Positions 42,043 through 54,400 of a stretch of 64,000 nucleotides of DNA are shown one piece after another. Under the pieces are notes generated by a model, which saw nothing but the letters and a program-made list of their open reading frames with translations, was not told where the DNA came from and did not search any database. Both the position numbers and the translations under genes were made by a program. Positions within the stretch are counted from its first letter, which is position 1, and each line of letters opens with the position of its first letter. This DNA is from Phylloscopus collybita (lineage: Eukaryota; Chordata; Aves; Passeriformes; Phylloscopidae), in NCBI GenBank assembly GCA_027886175.1, contig JAJNNQ010000026.1:21048001-21112000 (forward strand), read 5' to 3'.

Positions 42043-43176
42043 TGTGGTAGTTTAATCTTAACTGGATGCCAGGTGCCCACCAAAGCTGCTCTATCACCCT
42101 CCTCCTCAACTGGACAAGGGGGAGAAAATATAGTGAAAGGCTTATGGGTCAACCTAAGGGCAGGGAAAGATCGTTTACCAATTACCATCACAGGCAAAAC
42201 AAGCTTGACTTGAACTCAATACCAATCAGATCAGAGTAGGATGATGAGAAGTAAAACCAAACCTTAAAAAGTACCTTCCTCTCACCTCTCCCTCCTTCCT
42301 GGGCTTAACTTAATTTCTGGTTCTCTGCCTTCCTCCTCTGGGGAACCAAGATCAGGGGAAGGACTCTTTACACCCTTCCCCTGCTCCAGCCTGTGGTCTC
42401 TTCCATAGGAGACAGCCCTCCACAAACTTCTCCAACTTGTGTCCATCCCACAGGCTGCAGACCTTCACAAACAGCTCCAGAGTCAGGCCCTCCCATGAGG
42501 TGCAGTCGTTCAGGAACAGGCTGCTTCAGTGTAGGTCCCTTGTGGGGTCACAAGTCCTGCCAGCAAACCTGATCCAGTGTGGGTTCCTCTCTCCATGGGC
42601 TCTCATGGGGCTCCATGAGCCTTTTCCAGCTCAGTCTTCCCATGGGATCACAGCCTTCTCTGGCCACCCATCAGCTACGGTGTGGAGTCCACCATAGGCT
42701 GCAGGTGGATCTCTGCTCCCCCATGGACCTTATGCCTGCAATGGCACAACTGCTTCACTATAGGCTGCAAGGGAATCTCAGCTTTCGCTCCTGGAACACC
42801 TCCTTCCTCTCTTTCCTTGCTGATCTTGGTGTCTGCAGAAATGTCTCTCTCACTCCTCTCTTCTCTGTGTCTTGGGTTATGGAACCAAAAATGTGTATTC
42901 TATTTCATCTGTTGAAAGCAGCTGGGGAAATTCCAAACCAAGACGCTCTGGTGGTAATTATGCCTCTGTGCAGCAACATTTTCCCCTTCTCCACTCTGAT
43001 ATCCCAGAGGCACTACCATCATCAGTGATGGGCTCAGCCTTGCCCAGCCAGGGGCCTGTCTTGGAGCCTGCTGGCATTGTCTGTACCAAACACAGAGAAA
43101 GCTTCTGGCAGCTTCTCAGAGAAGCAAACCCTGTAGCCCACCTGTTACCAAAACCTGGCAGCACAAATCTAATGCA
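42043..43176 (-). mobile_element. Near-complete solo ERV LTR (ERVL-like), 1.1 kb
   Basis: The plus-strand left end is TGTGGTAGTTTAATCTTAAC and the right end CAAATCTAATGCA. These match the ends I recall for a common bird LTR (TGTGGTGGTTTA ... CCAATACA in this orientation). In between are GGATGCCAGGTGCCCACC, a CTCCAACTTGTGTCC and repeated GTGTGGGTCCC-like tandem motifs, then the part shared with 4985-5471. The transcriptional sense is minus. Possible decayed 5-bp duplication: TTCCT before, CTCCT after. Compared with the other copy, it carries about 77 extra bases at roughly 42,877-42,953. The 149-codon frame inside it (42,579-43,028) is LTR sequence, not a gene. No internal retroviral genes remain. 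Confidence 0.85.
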
Positions 43177-45760
43177 CTCCTCACCTGGAGAAGAGCCATT
43201 CCCAGCTTCCTGCTGGCCTGCCTGGTCACTGTGGTCATGCAAGCCTTCATGCACCTGGATATTTACCTTAGCCCCGCATTAGTGAGTTACAGGATTTGCT
43301 GTCATTTGAACCTGAGTAATGGTACTACCAATCTGTATTTGTTACTGTGCTGTTACTTAGAAATGAGCTATTGGTCCAGTGTCTGGTACTGTACCCTGCA
43401 CCAGACGTCAATGAGGCTGTCTCTAAAATCCATCAAGAACTCATTCACCCATTCCTTAAACATCTCACCACCAGTGATCTGACAGCAAAGAAACTAAGGC
43501 AAGAGAGGAGGGAATGCCTGCAGAGTCCCAATACCTAACACAGTTTCAAATATACACAGGCTGTAAGTTTACCATGAAGAAAAGAGAGAAGTGCAGGATC
43601 ATCATGACAGTCAGCCACCAACACAAATCTAGGAATGAGAGAAAAGGTGGAGGAGAGGTTCTCTTTTTGGAGGCTAGTTTTGTAGCAGCAGGAGATGCTG
43701 GTCTCTTTTTAAAACAAAAACCAAGAGGTGACTTGTTACTAGCTTGAAATTTTGACCAGCATGACCACTCTTCATAATGCAAGATGAACACTTGCAATGC
43801 CTGTCCAGTCACTCTCAAAATGAATGACCTCCTGACAAGATTTCACTGCTTCACCTATGAAGCTGAATACTCAACACAAACCACTTTGTGCAAACATCCT
43901 TGGCTGCTTTTTTTTCTGAATGGTTACATTTTCATCATTGTCATCACCTTCACCAGATGCTCATTGCTCAAAAGCTCAGCCAAGGGTGAAGGACAAAAAC
44001 ATGGCAATGATATAAGGGCAGCTATGAAATGATTACTTGAGATGAAATCAATAGCAGTGTGCTACTGTTGGGAGATCAGCAGTGTAACTGAAAGCTACTG
44101 AGCCAAATGTGGTTTCATCTTCAATCAGGAAAGCATGGTGTATGAGGACCTGATTTAGTTTCCCTCAGGTTTTTAAAGCACTGTTCCAGCATACAAAGTG
44201 TGCAGCTTCCACAGATCTCCAGGCATCCCTTCCAAACCCAATTATTATGTGGTATGAACAAAATCAGAAAATATTAATCAGCATATATGCTGGGAGAATA
44301 TGGAAAGATTTTGCCACTTCCAAAATGAATTTATTTGTACAATGACTGTAGTAAGAATTTGGTTTCAGGGCTTACGTTGCATGTATTCTACTTGCCAGAA
44401 AAGATACAAAATAATAGTGGGTCAAAGGATGGTTTCATATGGGAATATAATTGCATTCAGTGGTGGCTTGAACACTCCTTCAGCAAGGGATTATTTACAA
44501 GAAGCCTTTTTAAAATTCCAGTATACAATTAAGCTAGAAGGAAAAGTTACATATCCTTCTCTGAGTGAACAGGAGGCTGCTACTGCTATTAACTCATTTT
44601 GAGACAGCCCTAATGGCTTAATTCTCCGAGACAACTAGTGGCAATGTCTTATTTTAAACCTGTTGTTGAGAAGCTCCAAAAATGAATTTAATCTTTAAAG
44701 ACAGGAGAATTAAGCTACTTTTCCATGTAGGCTATGCAAGTTGTCTTTGTAAGAGATTTTCACTGTGCATTAATAAGCAGAGTCAATGCTACTTCTAAAG
44801 AACAACGTATTTTGGGGATAACACATAGGATATCCCACATGTTTCCTGAGACACATGTTCAAAAATGAAGAAAGCATGTTCTGGTTATTGAATTTGTCCA
44901 CAAAATGATGGATGTGTCTCTCAAGAAGCAGTTCTGAAACAACAATTTATCAATCCTGCTTTACTCCTATACCCACCAGGAAAGACAATACTGTAATACG
45001 TGCTGGCTCATTTGGAGCACAGCAGAAGGTAAAACAAGCAGCAGGAATATCTACAACAGACTCTCAGAACCAGCTAACTAAAAGCACATTCTATAAGGAA
45101 ATCTCAGCTGCTTCTTGCACCAGAGGCCAGGGACAAAACAATCCCGATGCCTTTATACAAAAACAGATCTGCCCAAACCTCCCTCATGAATAAACGTGAT
45201 CTAAAATTGGTTCTTTTGAGATTCCATATGGGTTTCCACATCTATTTGGTTGGTGAACTCAGAGGTTTTCACATGTGGTGAGACCCAGCTCCACATTTAC
45301 CTCTGTGTGAGCAGCTGGCACTGTTCTCCCTCAGGAGGTTAAAAGGAACCTAACTCACAATACCATCCACGTCGACTTGCAGCCCCTGGAAAGGCTCGTG
45401 GCTGCACAGATGGTGCCACACCACAAAGTATTCCCAACCTGCCTTCCCTTCCTGCACAGGGAGCGAGTAATACAGAAGCCATTCTTACAGCTACAGATCT
45501 CCCTGAAACAGAAAACACCAAACACGTGGTACCATTCCACCAGCTCTCCTGCAACACTATCATATTACATTTTGACTATCACACAATAAAAAACCTTCTG
45601 TCTTCACTAAATGAATGAGGAAGTGGCAAGCTGGGGTTAGAGAGAGGAGGGCAGCGATGAGAGAGCAAACATCCTGCAAAACATGTTCAGTCCTGGACGC
45701 TACATCTTCGAGATCTGTAGCAACAACACTAGGCAATAACCTATGTTTTTGTTGTTGTTT
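43177..45760. other. Intron 1 sequence without recognised genes
   Basis: Unique-looking AT-rich sequence to the right of the LTR. Its left flank is the possible decayed target duplication of that LTR. Nothing else was identified. Confidence 0.5.
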
Positions 45761-45827
45761 TAAACAAAACAAAACAAACAAAAACACCATCAAACAAAAC
45801 AGAACAAAACAAACAAACAAACAAACA
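45761..45827. repeat. (AAAC)n / (AAAAC)n simple repeat
   Basis: Runs of AAAC and AAAAC interrupted by CACCATC and AGAAC. Low-complexity. Confidence 0.9.
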
Positions 45828-47358
45828 CCCTTCAGAATGGGCAGAAAATTCCTCCTCTTCAAGCCACTCCGCTGTAACATACAACCACAAATTCCCTTGG
45901 GCACATGCACATTGCAATTTTCACAATATTCAGTATTTTCTGACTTGAATCAGTAGCTTCTATGAGCCCATAAACAAACCTAGGAAACATCTGAAGAAAA
46001 CTGAGGGTACCAGCTCCTCCATCTTGCCTTAAGAAAAGAGTCTCACTTTTACAGGAATGTTAAAGAGTTAAGACTGATGAAGTCCCTTCGGTGGGAGAGG
46101 AGACTGTCACCTGCTGGCACAAAAGAAAAGGCTATCTCAGCACACTTGCAGAGAACCATGTGTCTACAGCTCTGTTTTCTGCAGGGTTCTATCTATCTGC
46201 TTCCCAAGAGGCCAGTGCTGCACTCCCCAGCTAGAAGAACAGACTCCACAGTGAATTTTCTCATGTGAGCAAAAGCAGCTATGTTGGTTTATGACAGGAC
46301 TCATTCCCTTAAAAATGCTTTGGGCCTGTAATACCAGCCTTTGCAGGGTGGAGGACAAAACTGGTCACAGACAGTATTTTTAAAAGAGGAACGTCCTTGT
46401 CTTTTCCCCCTACATCAGTGAGCAAGGTTTCACATTGAGAATCTGGAGCAAGTTCTCCACATACTACTCACATATCTGTGGTGTGTGAATCTGGCAGGCC
46501 TGCTCTACCCCCGTAGACGTGGGAAGCTCTTCAGAAGGACTGTGTTCTTGGGGTGCCCTGTCACAACAAAACCATCAGGGAGAGCAGAGAGCCCATCTGA
46601 CGTCTTCAGGCTGCAGGGAGAAGGGAAGAGCCCTCAGTGCAGCTCTGCATCAAGTGCAGCTGGTGGCATGGGCTATCAGGGTGCTTCCATCACAGGTACA
46701 GGGAAAAGAGGCTGCCTTGCTCTTGAAACTTGTACCCACTTCTGGCTTCTCTCCTTTCTTGCCTGGTGATGGAGAGAAGTAGCCCCATCTAGCCAGATAT
46801 CTTGCAGTGCTCCTCAACAATCACCCTGCCAGGGCATTCCCTCAGCACTGAAAAGATTTGGATGTTTGCCACTGCATTCCGAGATCTCCTCCTGAGATCT
46901 GAAGGGATGCCGGCTGCTGCAACTGTTCAGAAGAACAAGCAGCACAGAGAGGGAGCACAGTCTTCCCAGCCAAACCCCTTGTACATAATAAAGAAGTGAA
47001 ACACAGAACTTGGTGCAGTGTGGAAAGCAGCTGCCTGCCTCCTGAGATGGACATTTTGTCCAGAAGATTTCCATACAAAATAAGGATTCGAGTCTCTAAA
47101 AAGCTCTCCCAGACAAGAGTGGCTGCCAAGCCAATGCACCAGCAGCCAACATAAAAAGCTGGAAGAATCTGTGGAGACAGGGCAGCTCCCTTGAAGCTGG
47201 AAACTGATGGGTCTGGCAGCAGTGCTGAAAGGATGCTACAGTGTTTGCTGCAGCAGAGCTAACCACGTCAGCTTGGGAGAGAAGGAAACATTGCAAATGG
47301 AGACAACAGGAGCTCCTACAATAATTGAAGGGTAAAATATGGAACTGCTCAAAGACAC
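45828..47358. other. Intron 1 sequence without recognised genes
   Basis: The GC content is slightly higher than in the neighbouring intron, especially 46,480-47,300. Overlapping short frames on both strands show no family I recognise, and there are no adjoining strong splice signals that I would defend. Confidence 0.45.
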
Positions 47359-47381
47359 CTCTCTCTCTCTCTCTCTCTCTC
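47359..47381. repeat. (CT)11 dinucleotide microsatellite
   Basis: An uninterrupted CT run within intron 1. Confidence 0.97.
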
Positions 47382-49074
47382 GGTGTTTAAGTTAAAAAGC
47401 ATCACAAGAATTTCAAATAACAGATTAATTTCAAAGACATTTTTAGTCAGAAGAACTAAGGGTTTGGAGACAAGACTGTGAGACTCAGTTCTTCTCACTG
47501 CAAGTGTTCACAAGCAAGGACACCTGTCAAACTAGAAGGCAGTTCCTCCATTGCATCAAATGCCCCTTCCTGAAGTGACAGCTCACACATCTATGTTTAC
47601 ATATGCCTATTGCCTATTAGTAATCAGATACTACCATTTGAGGCATGGTGGTTAACTCCACCAAGGTACACTCCAGGGACACAGCTGCTGCAGCCCTGAC
47701 CACACACTGCACATCACCTTGTTAAGATAGAAACTGCCATAGCTCTCCAGCTGTTACCATAGGAAAACTCTACACAGGAAAAAAAAAAAGTATGTTTGGG
47801 ATTCTGACATAGCCTGGATAAAATATACATGCAATCCAAATTCTCCTTGTGCGAAGCTCCAAGCTGAAGTATCAACAAATAAACCAAATATTAGAATAAT
47901 AATACTGTTGCAAAGTAGTTTAGAATAGAAAAAAAAATCAACTTAGATTTATTCCAAGGAACTGGGAGTCAATAAGACCTGAATACCTGTTTAAAAAGTG
48001 GTGATTTTAAAATTGAAAGTTTTCATTATCATCTCTCAGCTTGGATCAGCAAGTTCAAAATCTAACTTCCAACATAAATATCCCAAAACTGTGTCGTTTC
48101 AGAAGTGAAGTAATACAATTTCTGCATCTTCAGATTTAACAAACTGAGTCAACTTCCTCTGCATTTCCACCACCCTTCCTGTAAAAGCAATTCAACCCTC
48201 TGGTAAGCGTTGCAGGACAACACTTAACATCTGCTCCTCGTCCTGGTAATTCAAAAGAAGGCAACAAAAGACTCAGTAATCAAGAACTATTCTCTGAATG
48301 AAAAGGTCCAATTTTACAAAATTCATCACAAAGTCTCTTATTCATCAGCAGCCCTGGCACTCTTACTCTTCTACCTCACACAGACATTTCTGGAATGTGT
48401 TTCAGGCTACTGGAGGGGAAAAGAAAAGGTAGTTCAGCAGGAAGCAGCAGAGGGTAAAGAAATGAAGAATCTGAAATTGATCCTGTCCTACAAAGCACAA
48501 CTTCTGTCAGAAGCATCAAGCAGAACAAGATTACCCCCTTGGTGAGCACAGTCTTCTTTTCACTTTTTCTGTTTTGGTACCTCCAGTAATATTGACAAAC
48601 TATTTACACACAAGAATACTTGCAATTTTGCATCAACAGACTTGTAGCTGTTCTTTTACAAGGCACCTGAGATCTTACATAAACTAGATTTAGAGATTGA
48701 GAACAACAGATTTGTATTTTCATCTGGCTAGGAAAAGTTCTACTTGAAAAGTTTCCTCCTTGCTAGACTCCGTATTAGTTTACTGACAGACCTGCTAGGA
48801 TGATGACACACAGAAATTCACTTCAGAAGCTGCAGGAGCTTTTACTACCATTTTTATGAGAAGAATATTGCTCTTGCTTGCTCTGAGTCAAGGCTTATAA
48901 AAACCAGTTAAGAGATTGAAACAAAGTCAGCAGAACCAATACAGGCAAGAAATATCTTACTGGAGTACTGGACCTGGCATCTGGGCAACCTTTGCAACAG
49001 AGGGCCAGTCTCCTCTCAAAGAATATTTTCTCTGCATTTTCAGACAGTTATGCTCTGGACCATACAAGGGACAA

Positions 49075-49098
49075 AATAATAATAATAATAATAATAAT
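49075..49098. repeat. (AAT)8 trinucleotide microsatellite
   Basis: Eight uninterrupted AAT units followed by GATGTTGATGTTG. Confidence 0.97.
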
Positions 49099-49394
49099 GA
49101 TGTTGATGTTGTTATTTCATTCCTTGGATTTAAACTCATGTGAATTGATCATCGCTAGTGCAGTGTAAACAAACTTCCCTGGAGATCTGACCTCTCAGCA
49201 TAGTACTTAGAGAGACAGGTATTAGAAATAGGAAACAAAAATCCTGAAACACTTTTTTTTTTTCTTGTGTGCAGTGTAATTGCATGCAAAAGAATACAGT
49301 AAAAGCGAGGTATGTGCAGAAAGTTATCCTAGCTTAGATGAATGCGTCTGTTTGGGAGTGAAATAAGAAACCTAAGGAACTTGTTTGCCCTGGA

Positions 49395-49430
49395 TTAATG
49401 TAACACCAAGGAGGAGTTAATGTAACACTA
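49395..49430. repeat. Short direct repeat
   Basis: TTAATGTAACACCA (49,395-49,408) recurs as TTAATGTAACACTA (49,417-49,430). Confidence 0.8.
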
Positions 49431-51140
49431 AAGCTGCAAAGCAAATCATAGAGAGCAGGAACTGCCAGAATTAGTCAAGCGCTTCTCCCGATGGCGCGAG
49501 CCTGCTCTTGGGTTCCAGGTCATGGCTTCCACACAAAAGTGCACTCTTGCCTCTCCAGAGCCTTGCCCAGTCACTGCTTGTCCTACGCACCACACAGGGC
49601 ACGTCTCTCACACAGCAGCAAATACTCGATGACATCTTTAAGGTTTACACCACAGCATACTCCTCTTACGCTTTTTCATGTTTTATTTCCTTTTTAAATA
49701 AAAGCCATGGAAAACCAAATACCCAGCAGTACCATTTAGCTCTGCATTCTCTCATACCACTTGCCTATGGTAATGGACAGGACTTGCACTCAATGGTGTT
49801 TAAAACCACAGTAAACGCCTTCTTCAGCACCTGAAGTGCAAGAATAAGTGCTGGAAGACACATGCATACAAGGCAGCAGAAGAGGACTGGCTAGTGGTGA
49901 GGAACAGAGTCAGCTTCTTGCCACATACTTTCACTGTATTTGTAAGATGCGAGAGGAATGTTGGGAGTCAAGCTTTTTTTTTTTTTTTTTAGGGGGAAAG
50001 GAGAGGGAGATGTTACTGAATAATGAGAAAAAATTACATCTAGTGACTGAGTGCAGTGTAAATGAAAACAGGTTTGGCAATTTCTGAAAGGCAATGAAGA
50101 TGCTGATAAGACTTACAGCACCTGTTGTAACTGGCGACCTCAGCATGGACTGGAGTGAATTTCTATACCTGTGAACATGCTTATGAATTATGATTATGAA
50201 TGCATAAATATAAATAATGCAGAATGATTGTGCTTGCTTTAGTTCTGTGGCTGTAACATAATCTTGTTCAAAAGAAAGAAAGGAGTGCATACATTAACAT
50301 TGGTGGACTGATGAAAGGAAACCAAAAGCAAAGATCTGTTGCCATGTTAGTCTCACTTTGTACAAGTTACAAAAACCTCCTTAGAACAGTACAGCAAACT
50401 GATAAAAAAACTTTTCAGCTTTATTTCTCAAAGACAAGTTCCAGGAAAAGTTTTCAGCAAACATCCAGTACTGAGGCCCTGAATGTTTGTTTATTTATTC
50501 CACAATTTAGAATGAAGACCTTTAATCCTTTACAATTCCCCTTCCCTTTCTCTCAAACTGTCTTGCATTTAAGCAAAGACAATCTATATTTCTAAGCAGA
50601 AAACAGGTAAACATTTGGTTATTCCATCTGCAAAAAGTTAAGCTGTTATCACCATAAACTTGAAGGCAAAAATTTTAACAGGTAAGAGGATAATGTTTCT
50701 GTGATTATTTTTTTCTTTATCTCACAAATCAATCCAGGAATTCTAAAGCAATTCTCATTAAAAGTGCCCCTTGGGTTCTTTGAAGACATGTGGTGGCAGG
50801 CCAGTAAGGCTTTTACAATTGTAGATTTTAGGTGAAGAAGGAGAGTAACACTTGAGAAAAGCCATGTGCTGAGACAGACTGCACAATAATGACAGCAGCA
50901 GTTTTGGTACAAGACCTTTGCTTCATTAAAACATACTGCACTGAATATAGTAGTTGGACACATTTGCTGACTCAGATGCTACAACATGAGAATCCAGGAG
51001 TGAGTTTAGTTTATGCAAACGCAGTCTGAACACTGTCCCGGCATTGGGTGAATAACATAGGTTTGAAGCAGTATCTGCAAAAAGCCTTCAGCTGCACCAG
51101 TCCATTTCATGCCCTGCCCACTCTTGTTGCACTTTCTCCT

Positions 51141-51400
51141 TGTTCTGTCTTGCCTGACATAGAGTTAAGTTTTTTTCCTAGTAGCTGATTCAGTGCTGTG
51201 TTTTGGATTTGGTAGAAGAATCATGTTGGTAACACACTGAGGTTTCAGTTGTGGCTCAGCAGAGCTTACCCTGAGTCCGGGGCTTTTCAGTGTCCTGTGC
51301 TCTGCCAGTGAGGGGGGGCACAAGAAGCTGTGAGAGAGCACGGCCAGGACAGCTGGCCTGAAGTGGCCAAAGGGATATGCCATACCATAAAGCAGGTTCT
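51141..51400 (+). mobile_element. 5' fragment of a second avian ERVL-type LTR
   Basis: The plus strand reads ACATAGAGTTAAGTTTTTTT, AGTGCTGTGTTTTGGATTTG, GTTGGTAACACACTGAGG, CACAAGAAGCTG and GGCCAAAGGGATATGCCATA. In order this matches a widespread bird LTR that I recall as starting TGTGGTGGTTTTGG and running through GATAGAGTTAATTTTC and CCAAAGGGATATTCCATACC. The recognisable match stops shortly after CCATACCATA, about where the TATA region would be, so the 3' half is missing or too diverged. The left edge is approximate. Sense is plus. Confidence 0.75.
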
Positions 51401-54400
51401 GGATGTGGGGGACCAGACCAGGGACTTGATTCCCCACAGAAATAAGACTTTGATGTTTCATGCACTCATTATCAATAAATAGTCAGGGACAGAGTTTGAT
51501 GCCACACAGACACAGACATTCTCTAAGTTCTTCTGGAAGGAAGGCTATCATAAGAAACAGTATCTGCAAAAAGTAATCTAAATTCCCCTCTAAAGTTGTA
51601 ATACAACAAGGTCAAGTTGCCCTTTACAGCTGTTATCTGTATAGGTGATGTTTGCGAGTAATCTCCAAACAGGTCATGCAAACAAAACTATGGAAATTCT
51701 GATCCTCTTGCCTGGACCATCGGCAGACATGGAGCTGAAGGATCGCTCAGTGGGTTGTGGGTACTCTCTGCACTATCCTTATTACCTGCTAAATTCTCTG
51801 GAAGTTCTTCAGGACACTCTTCCCCACTCCATGCAGAAGTTCACTGGTGGGAATCTCAGTCAGATAACAATAGTGATTCCCTACCTCAGGGCTCTTTTGC
51901 CCCAGCTCACCTGAACGGCCCAGTTCCCAGAATGTCCTTCTTCATTTGTTCTGTGCAAGCCATGCAGAGCAATAGTCTCAACTCAGCATTTGATTCATGA
52001 GGAACGCCTCCCCACCAAGTCCAAAACAAACAAAATCATGTTTCTGTCCTGTCTTACTTATATTGCAAACTATGATCTCAGTTAATTTTGAAAAGCTATG
52101 CATCGACACAAAATACTTCCAGGAAAAGTAACTGAAGTTAATCTCTCTCAGCTCAGGCTACGGCTCAATTAACACATCTCACCTTGAATATCACATTGCT
52201 CTTCCCTGTATCTCGAGAATCTTGCCAGCTGTACTAACATAAGAACAACAGAAGAAAGCAGCTATCGCAAAACCTTGGCTCTTGCATCAGGTGACTGAAA
52301 TGAGCATTGCACAAGGGTGCTTTGATGTTATAAAAGGCCTAAGAAAATGCCAGGGGGTTGGGGTGTACTTCTTGCTGCGTTTACTTTCTTACCGAAGGGC
52401 ACTTGTCATACACATGCCATCTGCTGCACTGTAACACGATACCCACCCAGGTAAAATAAAAACCTCCCACCCCAGCAGGCTTTTTGTACAGATTAAAAGA
52501 TCACCACTAGTATAATTTTAGGTGATTCAAGAAACTGTGCTACAGAGACTGCGTTTCTTGAAAGCTTCTCCTCTTGTAGGGCAGAACCTCAATGCCCAGT
52601 GAAGACTCTGCCCTTACGGCTGTGCACAAGAAGTCACAGGTTCATAATCCAGAAATATTCGTACTTGTGTCTCGTACAGAGAGCAGAGAGTGCAAAGTGA
52701 ACACAAATGACCCCACTCCTCCTCACTGCTCCCTCATCCCCCTCCTTTCCCCTGTGTGCTCACAGGCACTGCAGGAACCCAAAGGAGCAATCCTGCAGTG
52801 GAAGCCATCTCTCTGGGAACTGAAACTGGCTTTAAAGACACTCAGCCTCTTAATGTTTGTAAATATTTCCCACAACTCGAAAGAAAAGGAAATCTGAAAA
52901 TGTGTTACTACATAGGCTTACCTACAGCACCTTGGTAAAAAGGATCATGGAGTTCAGTGTATCTGCTTTATAATAATGAATATTCTGAAATCTCAGCATA
53001 TCTGAGTCTCCCTCATACTCTACAAGAGGCCAGCTCATCCAAGATTGTGTTAAGACATGGAGAACATTTTACCTTATCTGCCCACAAAGCCTGCCCAGGT
53101 CCTAAAGAGAAATAAGAAGCAAAAAAAAAACCCCAAAACTGATGCCGGAAGAACAGAGAAGGGCAGGATCATGCTAGAGGGACACCATGTCCACAGAAAC
53201 AGGCTGGATTTTCCTCATGGGCATCTCCTTCCCTGTTCTTATGAAGCTCAGCTCCCCTATGCCTCTTGTATTGGAGGATACCCTTTGAAAGAGATTCCAT
53301 TTTCACTTTTACAACATACAAGAAAAACACAATAGAAATCTCAAGGAGGTAGCAGCTCCTGTCCAGTAAGATAGGAATAGATATTCCTTAACCATCACTC
53401 CTACCAAGGAACGTAGTGGACTGTTGTTATCAAAAAAAACACCACACTGATAAGGACTGGAAGCCTAGCAAAGCTAGAAGCACAACCAGAAAAGCCCATT
53501 AAGCTACTGATGTTGGAACAGAGAGAGTTGAAAGCAGTCAGAGACAGAAAAACATGTCCCAAGACCCAAAAAAATACTAGAATTGAAGTGAAAGCAGAAA
53601 AAATAAGATTGCAAATCAAGACAGGTAAAGGCTAGAGGACAGGATGAGGAAGAAAATACTGAACATAAGGCTTTTAAAAAGTCTTGGGAGATGTGTCACG
53701 ACAATCATCTGATCTGTAAAGATGACCTGGAAAGGTAAGGAAGAGGGACACATAGCCTTTTTCATTCTCTCAAATTCTTTCTTAAAGGATTGTCAAGAAA
53801 CCTTTGGCTCTATTCACATCTCTTCTGGGTTCTAAGTGTTGACTCAGCACTTACTAACCACTGCTAGGAGCACAACTAGCAAAACAACAGGAGATTTGTA
53901 GGGGATGAGGAACAGATCAAAGAAAATCAGATGACTCTCTAATCAATGGTACAAAATACTAGGACAAAAGAGAGGGGAAGACAAAATTGGGGAACAATGC
54001 AGAGCTTTTACAAGTGGCACAGAATGAAGAAAAAATGGGAAAATTAAATGGTAAAAAGGTCAAGGACATCTTCATTACCTTAAAATCACAGGAGTGGCCT
54101 AATATGGTAGAAACACGCATTGGTGTTCCAGTGCAGACAAGATCAAACTTCACTCCTGAACTGTGCTGCTCCATCTCTGGATTTGCAGGTACTGCAGTGT
54201 TGGTAAGGAGGAGTTAACAGCAGAGTTCTGCTCTGTCGGCACTACAGGAGTGAATCACACCTTATCAGGGGAGCTAGCTGCGTTGCCACACAACCACCAG
54301 CTCCCAGTGGTGTATAAAACAGAGAGAAAACTAAGGAAGAGGAGGACTGACTCTAGAGCTGTTTTCTTACAGTTAGTCTTCCCATTTATTTTTGGCTCAA

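Noticed and set aside
42579..43028. 149-codon plus-strand open frame
   Set aside because: It lies wholly inside the ERV LTR and is antisense to it. The matching part of the other LTR copy does not keep it as a protein.
49974..49991. Poly-T run as the tail of a minus-strand retrocopy
   Set aside because: No poly-A signal in the expected place on the minus strand and no flanking duplication seen.
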